From: Sipunculus nudus
Lineage: Eukaryota; Annelida; Sipuncula; Golfingiida; Sipunculidae
Direction: 5' to 3'
DNA length: 64,000 nt
NCBI GenBank assembly: GCA_026874595.1
Contig: CM049311.1
Location: 61,444,453 to 61,508,452, forward strand
The notes below the pieces were generated by a model. The model was not told the origin of the DNA. It did not search any database and saw only the letters and a program-made list of their open reading frames with translations. Shown piece by piece: positions 12,543 to 23,229 of the stretch; position 1 is the first letter of the stretch; each line of letters begins with the position of its first letter. A program made the translations under genes and the position numbers.

Positions 12543-12908
12543 TCAACTTCGGAGTGACTCATCTGTTACTTTCCTCACTTCTTGTAGTCTTGGATCTACG
12601 AATTCAAATGCATTGATATTCAAAATCCGGGGTCTTGTATCAGGGGAAACCAGATATGCTCTGCTAAAAGTATCTGCTCTCACGAGTTTGGACCGTTCTA
12701 TAAAATGAAAGTCAACATCATGGTGATATATACTCAAGGTCTGTATTCGCTTTGGAGTCATGCTTAGAGGCTTCTTGAAGATCGACGCTAACTGTTTATG
12801 CTCATTTTGTACAACAACTCTGTGACCGTTTGTGTATTGGTCAAATCTCTCTAAACCAAACACCACTGCAAGGATCCCTTGTCTATCTGTGGCCAGTATC
12901 GTTCCGAG
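12543..12908 (-). pseudogene. RNase H, downstream half (outer gypsy element)
   Basis: Minus-strand codons give ILAVVFGLERFDQYTNG followed by VVVQNEHKQL, SIFKKPL and a late ADTFSRAYL, the usual second half of gypsy RNase H and its linker. RNase H degrades the RNA of the RNA-DNA hybrid in reverse transcription. The upstream half lies on the far side of the nested insertion, at 14614-14880. Confidence 0.85.
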
Positions 12909-12913
12909 GAAGT
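12909..12913. repeat. Target-site duplication GAAGT, left
   Basis: This 5-bp word is identical to 14609-14613 on the other side of the element. Five base pairs is a normal size for gypsy integration. Confidence 0.8.
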
Positions 12914-13082
12914 TGAAGTAATACTTGGCCATTGATAATCAAGCCACTGATGTAGATGTAGCTTCTTTATTACCATGATGCTGTTACACATGTTGCCATA
13001 AGAATAGCTTGTACTGAACTACCTTATCTGACTGTATTACTACACATGCTGTATAAAGACTGTATAGTTGCGATACAAGATA
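12914..13082 (-). repeat. 3' LTR of nested element, truncated
   Basis: 169 bp aligns without gaps to 14411-14579. The U3 start (29 bp) present in the other LTR is missing, and the RT sequence joins at a TATC microhomology. On the minus strand it carries an AATAAA polyadenylation signal within GGTAATAAAGAAGC and ends in CA. Confidence 0.85.
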
Positions 13083-13550
13083 CCTTCACTGGTATACACA
13101 TTTCCAAAGAAAGAAATGCTCGATTTCTTGTTTGTGCACTTGTCACTGTTAAATACACTGCTCGGTCCATCAGTTGTATCAGATTAGCATCATGTTCAGC
13201 TTCTGTCTCACCGTATACACACACATCGTCTGCGATGCTCACGACACCTTTAAGCTTTTCAAGAATCTAGTCCATTCTGGACTGCAATATGTCTTGTGAC
13301 ACGCTGAGGCCAAATGGTAGTCTACACCAACATTAACGACCAAATGGTGTGCGAAACGTGGTGAGAAGCTGTGAGTCTTTGCTGAGATGGATTGACCAAT
13401 ATCCAGCTTTGGCGTCTAGTTTCAGTTTTTTTCTTGATGTGCAGACTGCATTTCCGTGGTGGGTCGATAAATGCCTCTGCATCAGGTTTCAAGAACAGTT
13501 TTTGCATCTCCAGGAAAATTGCCAATTTGATCAAACTGTTGTGGGTATGC
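13024..13550 (-). pseudogene. Reverse transcriptase remnant of nested element
   Basis: Minus-strand pieces in two frames. The first (13322-13534) holds FIDPPRKCSLHIKKK, the start of gypsy RT, and then jumps to KLDAKAGYWSIHLSK, a motif normally about 70 residues later, which shows an internal deletion. TTFRTPFGR follows. At 13024-13242 SIADDVCVYG carries the catalytic double aspartate. RT then ends abruptly after FFGNVYT at the truncated LTR. Confidence 0.85.
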
Positions 13551-13586
13551 TTTCATGAGGTCGTTTATGCTTGAGATATTTCCAGG

Positions 13587-13975
13587 TTATGGATGGGCTA
13601 TTTGTTTACTGGTGTTTGATATTGCATGAGAGCTCAGTTTAGCACCTGGCTGGCTCATAGTCTGGCTTGATTCGTCAATCTCATCAACATTGATGGTAAC
13701 TAGTCCTAGCAGCTCACTGGTAGGACGTCCGACAACAGCTGGACCTGGAACATCTACGATGTAGAATCGAGTCTTCATCCAATCAGAACTGCCATATCGA
13801 CACGGCATGTCTAACTTACCAAGACATGTTATCTCTTGTCCATTGTAGGCTGTCAGCTTAACATTGCAAGGCATAAGGAATTTGTTATCCTTTACGGAGT
13901 CGCCGTACATTTGACGGAATGTCCTCAGCGGTAATGTGTTGCCAGAGGCGCCTGTGTCGATTTTTCAGCTGTAGC
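13587..13975 (-). pseudogene. Retropepsin-type protease of nested element
   Basis: The active-site motif IDTGASGN is read on the minus strand at about 13960-13937, and the open frame continues through 13910-13587 with VKLTAYNGQEI and the C-terminal VVGRPTSELLGL. The DTG triad is the catalytic loop of retroviral-type aspartic proteases, which cleave Gag-Pol. A stop lies just upstream of the motif. Confidence 0.85.
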
Positions 13976-14187
13976 GTATATTTTCCTTGTGGAAATCCTG
14001 GTGGTTTGATACTAAGATTTGAATATGCCATGTCGCGAGGAGTTTCATCACGTACACTATCTATGTATTTTGTATTGATAGTTATTGAACAAAATGTCTG
14101 ATGGTATGTCTCACCATCAGAGTCTTGATACTCTTCGACTGAGTGAAATTGATGGTTTCTTTGGTTTGTTCTGCCTGCTGGTCTTCT

Positions 14188-14400
14188 TCAACCAGAATGA
14201 TCTCGTGGTGTTGTTCTTCTTGTTGGCGGATTGCGGAGAAACGGAGATCGGCCTCGATTGTCCCTGGTTCTTGATCTGTTGCGAGTTTTTCTGCAGCATT
14301 TAGGCCAATGTCCTTTTATCCCGCACGCATTGCATTCGTCATTGTAGACAGGACATTGACGTAGTTTTTGACTGGTACAACAATTTCTGCATATCCCACC
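14188..14400 (-). pseudogene. gag nucleocapsid of nested element
   Basis: On the minus strand CRNCCTSQKLRQCP is followed by CNACGIKGHWPKCC, a complete CX2CX4HX4C knuckle. The N-terminal bulk of Gag is missing: this region starts immediately after the primer binding site. A basic Arg-rich tail follows the knuckles. Confidence 0.85.
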
Positions 14401-14410
14401 GCTGCCACCA
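14394..14410 (-). promoter_or_regulatory. Primer binding site, tRNA-Leu type
   Basis: On the minus strand TGGTGGCAGCGGTGGGA directly follows the LTR end. It is complementary to a tRNA 3' end of sequence ...CCCACCGCTGCCA plus CCA, which I recognise as that of eukaryotic tRNA-Leu (AAG). This position and match define where minus-strand DNA synthesis would start. Confidence 0.75.
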
Positions 14411-14608
14411 TGAAGTAATACTTGGCCATTGATAATCAAGTCACTGATGTAGATGGAGCTTCTTTATTACCATGATGCCGTTACACATGTAGCCATTAGA
14501 ATAGCTTGTACTGAACTACCTTATCTGACTGTATTACTACTCGTGCTGTATATAGACTGTATAGATGCGATACAAGATATAGTGCTGTCTGTATATCATA
14601 ACACTACA
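14411..14608 (-). repeat. 5' LTR of nested element, complete (198 bp)
   Basis: On the minus strand it begins TGTAGTGTTATG and ends ...TTACTTCA, obeying the TG...CA rule. It holds a TATATA-type box (CTATATACAGC) and AATAAA. The outer end abuts GAAGT and the inner end abuts the primer site. Confidence 0.85.
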
Positions 14609-14613
14609 GAAGT
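14609..14613. repeat. Target-site duplication GAAGT, right
   Basis: Partner of 12909-12913. Confidence 0.8.
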
Positions 14614-14880
14614 GAGTGTACGCGAGGCATATTCCAAAGGCCTTCCATTCATCATAGCTCCGAGCCCATCTTTACCACTGTCTGCCTGGATAATAACTTC
14701 GCTTTCCGCCTCAAAATACGCAAGCACAGGAGCGTTTGTTAATTTGTACTTGATGATCTGGTACGCATTTTCACATGCAACGGTCTAGTTCCAATCAGCA
14801 TCTTTTCTAGTTAGTGCTTTGTTTGGTCCAAAGTCACTGGCTAATTTTGGCAGGAAACTACCATATACTGTTAGGTACCC
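14614..14880 (-). pseudogene. RT end and RNase H, upstream half (outer gypsy element)
   Basis: Minus-strand codons give FLPKLASDFG, LTRKDADWN, then APVLAYFE, ADSGKDGLGAMM and YASRTLT. These are the RT connection and first half of gypsy RNase H, with the catalytic-Asp region ADSGKDG. The reading runs up to the nested LTR and resumes beyond it at 12908. Confidence 0.85.
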
Positions 14881-15059
14881 ACACCAAGTAGATTCACTAT
14901 CTTTTGGCACACTTGTTATTTGACTCTCCTCGATTCCAGTGTCAATCGGTTGCTGAGCAACAATGTAGCCTCAACAAAGGGACTCATATTAGCTCCATTC
15001 CAAATGATAAACAGATGTTTAGTTTTAGAGACTTAGTTCTGTGTAACAGATCGTTGGGA

Positions 15060-15140
15060 TAGGATATTGACATCTGCCCCACTGTCTAACTGAAAATTTA
15101 CTTTACAGTCATTTACATTCACAGTTGCGGTTATGAAGCG
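15060..15140 (-). pseudogene. Protease remnant (outer gypsy element)
   Basis: On the minus strand VNFQLDSGADVNILSQRS contains the D-S-G triad of a retropepsin-type protease (LDSGAD at about 15090-15071). The rest of the domain is broken, and most of RT between here and 14880 is missing. Confidence 0.7.
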
Positions 15141-15239
15141 CGTACTCCTTCCACTATTTTTGTAACCATCTGTTATCTACTTCATCTTGTTCCGTGTCCG
15201 TATTCACTATATTGACCTTTTACATCTGTTTCGACCCTT

Positions 15240-15560
15240 ACAGTTATCAGAGTGTTTTCCCCATGCAGGGCATTATTTTATTCCATTTGGATGTTGGTAT
15301 CCATAGAAATTACATTCAGCTTGTTCGGTTTGGATTGCACCTCTTGGCTGTGGTTTTGTGCTAGTGTGGGTGTGTTGTCTGGTAGGAACACACGTCTGCT
15401 TAGCAGGTTTTTGCTTTACTTGATAGTTGACATGATTCACAGCAGCATTATTTGTACTACTGTCCCTGATTTCTTTCACGTGCTTCTTTGATTGCTCAAG
15501 TACACCGCAAATGTCTGTGCTGAGCATGCATGCCAGGGAAGAGGTGATTTTTGCGGGTCG
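15240..15560 (-). pseudogene. gag C-terminus and zinc knuckles (outer gypsy element)
   Basis: The minus frame reads DICGVLEQSKKHVKEIRD near 15500, a common Gag C-terminal helix, then a Lys/Pro/Gln-rich linker, then CNFYGYQHPNGIK, a stop, and CPAWGK, the zinc-knuckle region with several zinc ligands changed. The open frame extends upstream to 15797, but that part shows no Gag similarity and is probably not gag. Confidence 0.65.
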
Positions 15561-15834
15561 TGTCTTGGTAGCAAAAATTTGATTAAGCACACATAAACGG
15601 AATATATAACTGAAAATAACTGCATCAGACTGGACTGTTATATATAAAACTGATGGTGAAACCAAGGAGAACAGGTTATAAATCACAAAGTTCAATGGAT
15701 AAATGCCTGACTGAAGGTCACGACAAAGAACAACAAACAACAGCGGCTCAAGACACAACACAGGAACCAAGTTAGTCGAGTCTCGAAAAACACGCACATC
15801 ACGGGATTAGAACGTGAAATGCATATAGATGACT

Positions 15835-16970
15835 TAAAAAGCACTTAAGAGTAAAATCAAAAGACTAGAAGGCGAACTGGAGACAATTAAAACGGAAACG
15901 AAAGAACGGGGGGGGGGGAGTAAGCTTACTGAACTAACAAAAACACAGTGGAGTTTATTCACACTCAGTATGACGCCAACTGTGAAACGATGGATAAGAT
16001 AAACAAATGAGCAGTTACAGAAAGAGAATGATGCACTGAGACAGTCTGAGAGAAAACCTAATGAAAAGATTGATATATTGACCTCCAGGATCTTGTATAT
16101 AGAAAGATATACGGGGTAATTTATTTGAGGCTGGTAGGAATACCGGAGCAAGAATGAGGACCGTGTTTGAATAGTGGCTAAAATTGTGTCTGAAACGGAA
16201 CTACTGGGTGCGGAGTGTACTGTAACAGAGGCAAAGAGAGTTATATATAGACATGGCACACATAACCGGAAAACGTAACTCTGAAAATGAAAGACATTTA
16301 ACATTTACATGCTACACCAGACAGGTCAGAAATACTCAGAAATGCGAAGATTTCGCTGAACAAGGGAGGAAAACTCACCCGCCACAACAGAAGATGTTAA
16401 AATGGAGGACTTTGTGCTGATAAATAAAGCATCGGTCTTGATGAAAAGAAACCCATAAAAAGATCATTTAAATGTTCGGTTTTGGGGAAGATGCCTCATA
16501 ATGGAAGATCAACAAGTACCGATCCAGAGCTGATGTACCATGTGGCACGTGCAGAGCGCATTTCGATGGTGAAAGCTGTTAACGTCGGTTACTGAAGATA
16601 GATGGCGTTCCTGTGACAATTTTTCTCTGGTCTATTGCCACTCCTGGTTACTTTAACAGTTCGTTACTATAACATCCTTAGCTGCCTTCTGATATATAAA
16701 TTGAGCCCCTACTTAATTGTATGATAGGGCTTGCAGTTCGATTGTCGTGCCCGAGGAATGCACCTGAATGTGTTTATCAACGTCATCGGACACGGTTATG
16801 ATATTTATATCATTGACATTGACTGTAATATGTTCGGTGACCGTCCATGCCCATTGCACTCTTTTGCCTTTTCTGTGGAAGGTACATATTGCTTTGGGGG
16901 TTGTGTTTGACTATCGTTCTGTGTACCTTTACCTCAATAAAACCAAAATAAACAAAAAAATATTTCAATA
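15835..16970 (+). mobile_element. Non-LTR retrotransposon ORF1-like remnant
   Basis: Plus-strand frames give IKRLEGELETIKTETKER (near 15855), then QLQKENDALRQSER and EKIDILTSRILYIERYTG (near 16010-16110), a heptad-like coiled coil. GIPEQ with acidic residues follows, and IVAKIVSETELLGAECT near 16165. That order, coiled coil then an RNA-binding-like region, is typical of ORF1 proteins of L1/CR1-type elements. Frames are broken by stops, and no ORF2 follows. The 3' part ends near an AATAAAACC run at about 16936. A G10 run interrupts the coiled coil at 15909. Confidence 0.5.
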
Positions 16971-17029
16971 GCAGGTAGGTGTTCAGAAAAGAAAAGAGGA
17001 CAGATATTCAGACAGTTGTCATAGCAATG

Positions 17030-17093
<64 letters not shown>

Positions 17094-19979
17094 TTAGATA
17101 TATATTATATATATATGTATGATTTTAATTGCACACTCCTTATCTTGACACTTAATGTGAGACAGATGATACCTAGTTACTCTTCGAGTTAAATATTCCA
17201 TTTTCTGTAAAGTGTATTTAACCACTTGACAGCAACAGCCACTTGATCATAGAATAAAGATAAAAAATTATTAAATCATGTATTTATTTATAGAGTAATC
17301 TTTTTTTAACTTTGTAATTTATTGAGTGTATTCCATCGGATTATAAGTAGGAATATTTAATCACTCATTTGATCACTCAAATGCAACTTTCATAAATGAT
17401 TCAACCACGCTCTATGGTGTATTGGCGCTCAATATATATCAGTCATGCAATACATAGGTTGAAATACTTAATGTAGTTATTTCATCCAGACTGACATAAC
17501 CAGGCTTAAGATAATAGTCTAGGATGTAAATAGGATGAATCTTTAAATTCACTTGGTTTAAATTCAACAAAGAATACTGACATATAAAGCTTAAGAATTT
17601 ATTACCTGCCGGATGATTCCTAATTCATTTGCAGAATAAATAGCCCCGTTCTCTTATGATCATTGACAGTGTTCTCATTTTAAGACCATCGAAGGTATGA
17701 TATGCAAGTCAATATTTCTAATTTATAAACATTGTATAATAAAAAATGTATAACACTTATATGAATAACAGATAAACAACAACAATTTATCAATGCCACT
17801 TTCACCGATAAATACTAACATAATCTGTTCGCCTTAAAAAACACTTGAGTCTAATTGAGTATCAGTTAGGATCATGACACTAGAAATCTTATGGCTAAAA
17901 CATAGCGAGCACTTGACATCAGATAGTGTTTTGCAATACAACTCTCAGGATATTTGCTGGACTTTGGTCCCTGTATGATAGAAATTCAACACATAAATAA
18001 TCGTTCACCTTGTATTGAACATGCATAACACTGGATGTATTTTGGGATTTATTGGCGCTGTGCTCTTTGGTCTGTTAGTTGAATTGTATTTAAAATTCTG
18101 TGTTAAAAAATCAGTAAGTATTCCTGCATATTGGTATTGCGATACGGAATGAAAACAGAACAGTCTGAAAATGAGTCTAGGTTGAATAATAGAATTAGAA
18201 TAAAAACACGCCTTAATTACAATCATTGCCTCCATCGGCCTTGTTAATAATTATAGGATTACACAAAAATACATAACTTCGGACAGTTCAGATAACAATT
18301 TGTATTTTGGTTTGAGCCTTAGAGCAGATTTGGTCTGTAGTGACTTTGATGTAAGTTTTCTTCAAAAGGACTGATCTTGGTTGTGTTTGGTTGATATTGT
18401 TCATAATGGGTACGTTGGTGTTATGAACAAAAAAGATCGAAATGTTGTTTTAACCAGATATAGAGACACAGGAAAATTGTTCTTATATATCTAAATTACA
18501 CTGTAGTTAGAAAATTTTAGTCTTAAATGGATCATATTGACAAGCTCAGGGGGCTGTATATGAATGCACTAAAAGCAAGTATATTATGCTCATTAAAAAA
18601 AAAAGTGGTTTACACATGGATGGAAATGTGAAGTTTCCTGTTCAGTAAAAAGTTTTGTCCCCGTTTCCTCGTAACGGAGGACACTGATTTAGGTTTGTCT
18701 GTCCGTCTGCCTGTCTTTCATTGTTGATATAATAAATCAGTACATTTAGTGTCATTAATCACCAACAGGTGTCATTAGCGGGGACATAAATTCATTGAAT
18801 ATTTTGCAGTAACTGCAAGATGCTGCCATCTGATGAACGCGGTTAAAAACTACATGTATTTGCAATAAGTCACCACACACTTTAAAATCATCCCAGACTT
18901 GACGGTGGAATTGAGGGACATAAATTGCTGGAATTCGCTTGTTCGCCTTTATTATTGTAACACAGATTTTAATTCAGCAAAACCCTTCTTAAATTAGATC
19001 TGTTTCCTCACAAAATTTATTTTATCTTTGCCAGAGGTTTATTATTTATTTAATCTGCCAACAGCTCTAGTATTACATGATGTCTCATTTCATATTTACA
19101 TTGTACACAGCAGCAACTTTACAACATAAATACTTGAATAGGAACAGTTCAAAATTAAAATATCGCGAAATTTCAGCCTCGCGAACATGAAGCCAACCAC
19201 AATAATTTAAACACATATATCTCTTTTATTAATATTTGTTCAAAACACAGTAGATATACCATATCTACATGTTTGTCAGGAAAAATCAAGAACTTTTATC
19301 ATGAAATTTTTTTCTATTACTGGAGTTCAGTAACTGTTTCTAAAATCACGAATAGCTTTAGTACCAGATGTAAAACAACCTTTCACCAATTCAGCCTTGA
19401 TAGCAAGGATTACAAAAGATAATTGAATGCGTGGGACACTACATGCATTGTTGATTAATGCTGAGAAGCAGGTCAATAGCACACTATCATTAAAGGTGCC
19501 CAATCACCTACCTTTTGAAAAAATTTTTCTGGCTTCCTGAGCTTCTTCTGTGTATATATTAATGATCTAAGGGTAATTTTGGTTGTAAAAGATCATATAA
19601 AGCCTTCGTGAAAGATGTATGAACTTGTTTATAAACAAAATGTTTTTAAACACAGCAATGTTGACAAACGGGAGTAACATGTAACCTTAGGTGTTAGGTT
19701 GCATATATGCGGCGGTAGAAAGGTCACTTGTTGCAAAACGCCATTTGCAAAGCTCTTGCTTATCTCACTTGCTGCCAGATGCCCTTGTTGAATTTGTTTT
19801 ATTTTAGCGGCCCCTAACATATTTTAAATACGTTGATATAAACAAAACAAGCAGTCTGTGTGCGGTTATATCCACGTTTTCTGGCCTATTTTTATAAAAG
19901 CTCCAAGGTATTACCTCCAGACTGACAATTTTTTTTTCATTATAAAGACAAACATAATTGCGCTAGATGTAAAACAACC
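16971..19979. other. No supported gene; includes a (TA)n tract
   Basis: A (TA)n tract occupies 17031-17081 and degenerates to about 17117. A 20-bp word (AGATGTAAAACAACCTTTCA) recurs near 19367 and 19965. I see no exon signals or domains. Confidence 0.6.
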
Positions 19980-22042
19980 TTTCATCGATTCAGTCTAGGT
20001 CAAAGGTCGGGGTCACAGGATCCACTTCTTTGAAAAGGTTGTGGACACTTTTCAAGCTAGACCTTTCATTCCAAACCTTTCACCACTGATATCGCTTCTC
20101 TGCCAACAGGGGAAAAGACCTGTTGATTTTGAGGTCATAGGTCAAGTTCACAGCACCCTCTTCTTGCGTGGAGTCATTTTCAGGCAAACTTTTCAATCTA
20201 TACTTTCCATCTGTCATATATGGCTTACCTACCAATAGGAAAAGAAGCCTATTGATGTTGAGTTCAAAGATCAAAGGTCAAGGTCACAATATTGTTCTAA
20301 ATGCTTGTGAACATATTTCTGGTGAAACTGTTCAACCCAAACCTTCATTCTTTCATATATGCCACATCTATGCATCAATCAATTTGATCCAAACTTCATA
20401 TTTATGGGTCTTTTTGCTTGAAGAAATAACTGATTGATTTTGGGGTCAGCTGGTCAGGAGGTTAAATGTTGCAGGTCAAAGTTATTCACTCATTGGTGCC
20501 AAGTAATTACACCAGATTTAAGTTACCCATCATTTAGAAAGAATCCAGTTGATATGTGGGCAAAAGGCCAAGGTCATTGGTCAGGGATGTTTGCAATAAC
20601 TTATTTTGTAGACCATCTCTATTTTTCTTTTATATATAACCATTGCAATCCAGCTGGTACATCTCACTGTGTCACTGTAATTGTGAGTGACACTGGTGAC
20701 ATATGACTCCCTTTTGTATCAGCCTATTAAGTGATAAGGCTGAGTGATAAGTACCTCCTTACTGCATAACAAAAACACAGTTGTCGGAATGCTTCAGCAA
20801 GGCATTAAGACAATGAGAGTATAGTATTAAGGTTTAGCTACTGATTTATAAGATGATGGGAACATTTTGCAGTTTATTTTATGGAATCATAGCAATAAAC
20901 TTAGTTTCCTAGATATTGGAATATTTATATATAAATCACCACATATAAAAGCAAGTGTTTGTTACCATAATATGTGGATATGTACCTGGATTAAGGATGG
21001 CTTTTTTTCATTACATGACTCTTAGTCATGCTTTCTGCATTTCCTTTCTTTCAGGTTTTGCAGTTTACCTACCCTGCTGACCCCATTGAAAAGCAGAGTT
21101 ATAATAAAAATATATTAGACTAACACTTTTTACATTTGCATATCTATAAATCTGATATGAGGGCCTTAAAATGCCTTTTGATTTGTTTTGGACATTCATT
21201 ACTGTACCATCCTTTGGAGAATTTGGTCTCTTATTGGAGGATGTGTGATATCAAATGTCTGACTTGTCAGAAATCCATTATGTCTGCCAGTTAGCCACCT
21301 TAGAAATCCCTTTTTTCAGTGCAGTTTCAGTGATTTTTCTTCAATGTTTGATCCAATTTAGAGAATGTTTGTTGTCTGATTTCAGACCTGTCAGAAGAAG
21401 AATATGGCCACCAGGCAACCATATTCCTTTTGATCATATTACCTCAAGAACTGTTAAAGTGAATGCAGTTGGAAGTATATTAATCTTATCTTGCAAATGA
21501 TTGGGTCAAATATTTCTTAATAAATATTACCATCATTTATACTTTTGCAGTACAGTTGGCTTGTATTTAATAAAATTTAAACAGAAGCACCCATTTCTCA
21601 ATAAGTCTTGCATGGATTTCCTTGATTTTTGCTATATATGTTGATCTTATATTTGCCCTTTGTGGTGTTCCTTTTGAGACTGAAAGGTATCAAGCAAGCT
21701 CTGGGAATAATTGCTGATAGCTTAACAATCAATATTTTTCCTCTGACCTTAAATTCACTGTGTTTTAACCAGACCAGGTGATATATATTTCTGTTGTCAT
21801 AGAAAATTTCAACAAATTGGCAAATTGGGTCTTCAAAATTTAACTGGAAGTTGTGAATCTCAGCCCATGATGTCGCAGGTCATGCTTGTTTAGATATATT
21901 AATACAGACACAATCTCAGCCTGTTGGTTAATCTGTTTGATGCTTCAGTTGAATGGGTATATACTTCCATTCAGATGATAAAATTTCCTTTTGCATATCT
22001 CTTCCCAGTCAGCTGAGCGTCATGACCCATGGGTCACTTGTT
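19980..22042 (+). mobile_element. GGTCA-rich repeat with Helentron-like 3' end (copy a)
   Basis: The left part carries GGTCA clusters (AGGTCAAAGGTCGGGGTCA at 19997, AGATCAAAGGTCAAGGTCA at 20268) in a diverged tandem arrangement like that at 41587-42980. The right end has CAGTCAGCTGAGCGTC followed by the perfect 14-bp palindrome TGACCCATGGGTCA (22023-22036) and CTTGTT. The usual left terminus (AGCTCAGCTGACTG) was not found, so this copy is 5'-truncated or its start is decayed. Confidence 0.6.
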
Positions 22043-22720
22043 TACCACATCCCGTGCTTCATATAATGAGTCAGTGTTCCAAATAACTTCCGTATGTAAC
22101 TGAGTATGACACGGTAGATGCGAGAACGGAGGACTAATTCAACTTACTAATTTGTCTGTGAACTCACAGGAAGCTGCAGAATTAGCGGTGAGTTTTCTTA
22201 TGAGATGTACATTGCAAAATATTGGCGGGGTGACGTTAAAATACCCCATAAATTCTCCTGGTCTATGCCAATTTTGCGAGATTCTCTTAAAAATAATCAA
22301 TGCCAGGTGACGCACTTAGACCGTTATTAAAAAATTCTTTGTTGGGGCTAACCCGGTCGGTCGAGTATTTTGATTTCGGCTGGAATTCTTTTTTTGACTA
22401 GTGTGCAAATTATTTTTTTTTTTGGTAAGATCTGCCCCAAACGCACCTGGGCCCGTAAATTCCGCCTTCATGTGCAAGAAAAACAGCCCCTCTAAAGGCC
22501 TAATATTCTTAGATGCTCTTAATTCCCATGATGAAAGATATTACCCGACGTTGCCGATGGTTTAATTTGATCCTTAAAATTAGTCTGTGTCTATATACGT
22601 ACGTGGCAGGATCGGTACATTCGTGTGCCAGAGTAGAATACCTGCCGGTGAAACGCAGGTACAGTTTCGTAGATGATTTCAGATTTCTTTGATAATTGAA
22701 TATATTTGTCAGAACCGATT
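22043..22720. other. No supported gene
   Basis: Short low-complexity T-runs near 22389 and 22410; nothing else recognised. Confidence 0.6.
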
Positions 22721-22766
22721 AATAATCGATCATCAATCGGTTTGCTCAAACCGATGATCGATTATG
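22721..22766. repeat. Hairpin at the left edge of the L1-like element
   Basis: ATAATCGATCATCAATCGG and, after a short loop, CCGATGATCGATTAT form a near-perfect stem of about 18 bp. Confidence 0.7.
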
Positions 22767-23150
22767 AAAAAGGAACCGACTCCCACCACAAATGGCAGAA
22801 TAGTTTTTTTTGCACATAGGACATATAAAGCTAAGGCTGTGTGTGTTATGTTTAAAAGTAATATAAATTTTGAAATTCACGATATTAAGAGTAATGGAGA
22901 GAACCAAGATAATGAGATAATGGAAGAAATAAAAGAAAAGAGATTAGGGATTGAAAAAAATATTATAGGAAAAAACCGTAAGAGCAATGTTCCGCTGCAA
23001 AAAAAAAAAAAGGGTTCATAGATGGAGCGAAACCCTGTAAATATTTTGTAAACCTGGAAAAACGATTGTACAATTATAAAACTGTTACCAGTCTTAATGT
23101 AAATAACAATCAAATTAAAGATCCAACAGGTATTTTAAATGAATAAAATT
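22764..23150 (+). pseudogene. L1-like ORF2: endonuclease fragment joined to linker
   Basis: GRIVFFAHRTYKAKAVCVMF near 22790 resembles the early part of the L1 apurinic endonuclease. Without the rest of that domain the frame passes to EIKEKRLGIEKNII and then GFIDGAKPCKYFVNLEKR, the segment just before RT, so an internal deletion has removed most of the endonuclease. An A13 run at about 22999 breaks the frame. Confidence 0.65.
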
Positions 23151-23229
23151 CAGCCAAATAAAGCCCATCTGAGGAACGGTGTACTGATTTTTTTTTTATA
23201 AATGAACCGAAATCCCTGCCTGAAGAAGA

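Larger units (their letters stand above)
12914..14608 (-). mobile_element. Compact internally deleted Ty3/gypsy LTR element, nested
   Basis: This 1695-bp element lies on the minus strand and is bounded by GAAGT target duplications at 12909-12913 and 14609-14613. It has a 5' LTR (14411-14608), a tRNA-Leu-type primer site directly inside (14394-14410), nucleocapsid, protease and part of RT, then a 3' LTR lacking its first 29 bp. The first part of gag, about 70 residues of RT, and all of RNase H and integrase are missing. It sits inside the RNase H of an older gypsy copy. The two LTRs differ at about 9 of 169 aligned positions by eye, so insertion is not recent. Confidence 0.85.
11430..15600 (-). 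mobile_element. Decayed Ty3/gypsy retrotransposon, split by a nested LTR element
   Basis: Read on the minus strand, the order is gag with zinc knuckles (15560-15240), protease with LDSGAD (about 15090-15071), then, after loss of most of RT, the RT end and first half of RNase H (14880-14614), a 1.7-kb nested insertion (14608-12914), the second half of RNase H (12908-12543), integrase (12500-11800) and the C-terminal tail (to about 11430). Scattered stops and frameshifts make it a pseudo-element. The LTRs of this outer copy were not found. A fragment of the same family lies at 26063-27160. Confidence 0.85.

Noticed and set aside
15834-16304. 156-codon minus-strand open frame
   Set aside because: It is antisense to the coiled-coil ORF1-like remnant and consists of a low-complexity Ser/Val/Leu run.
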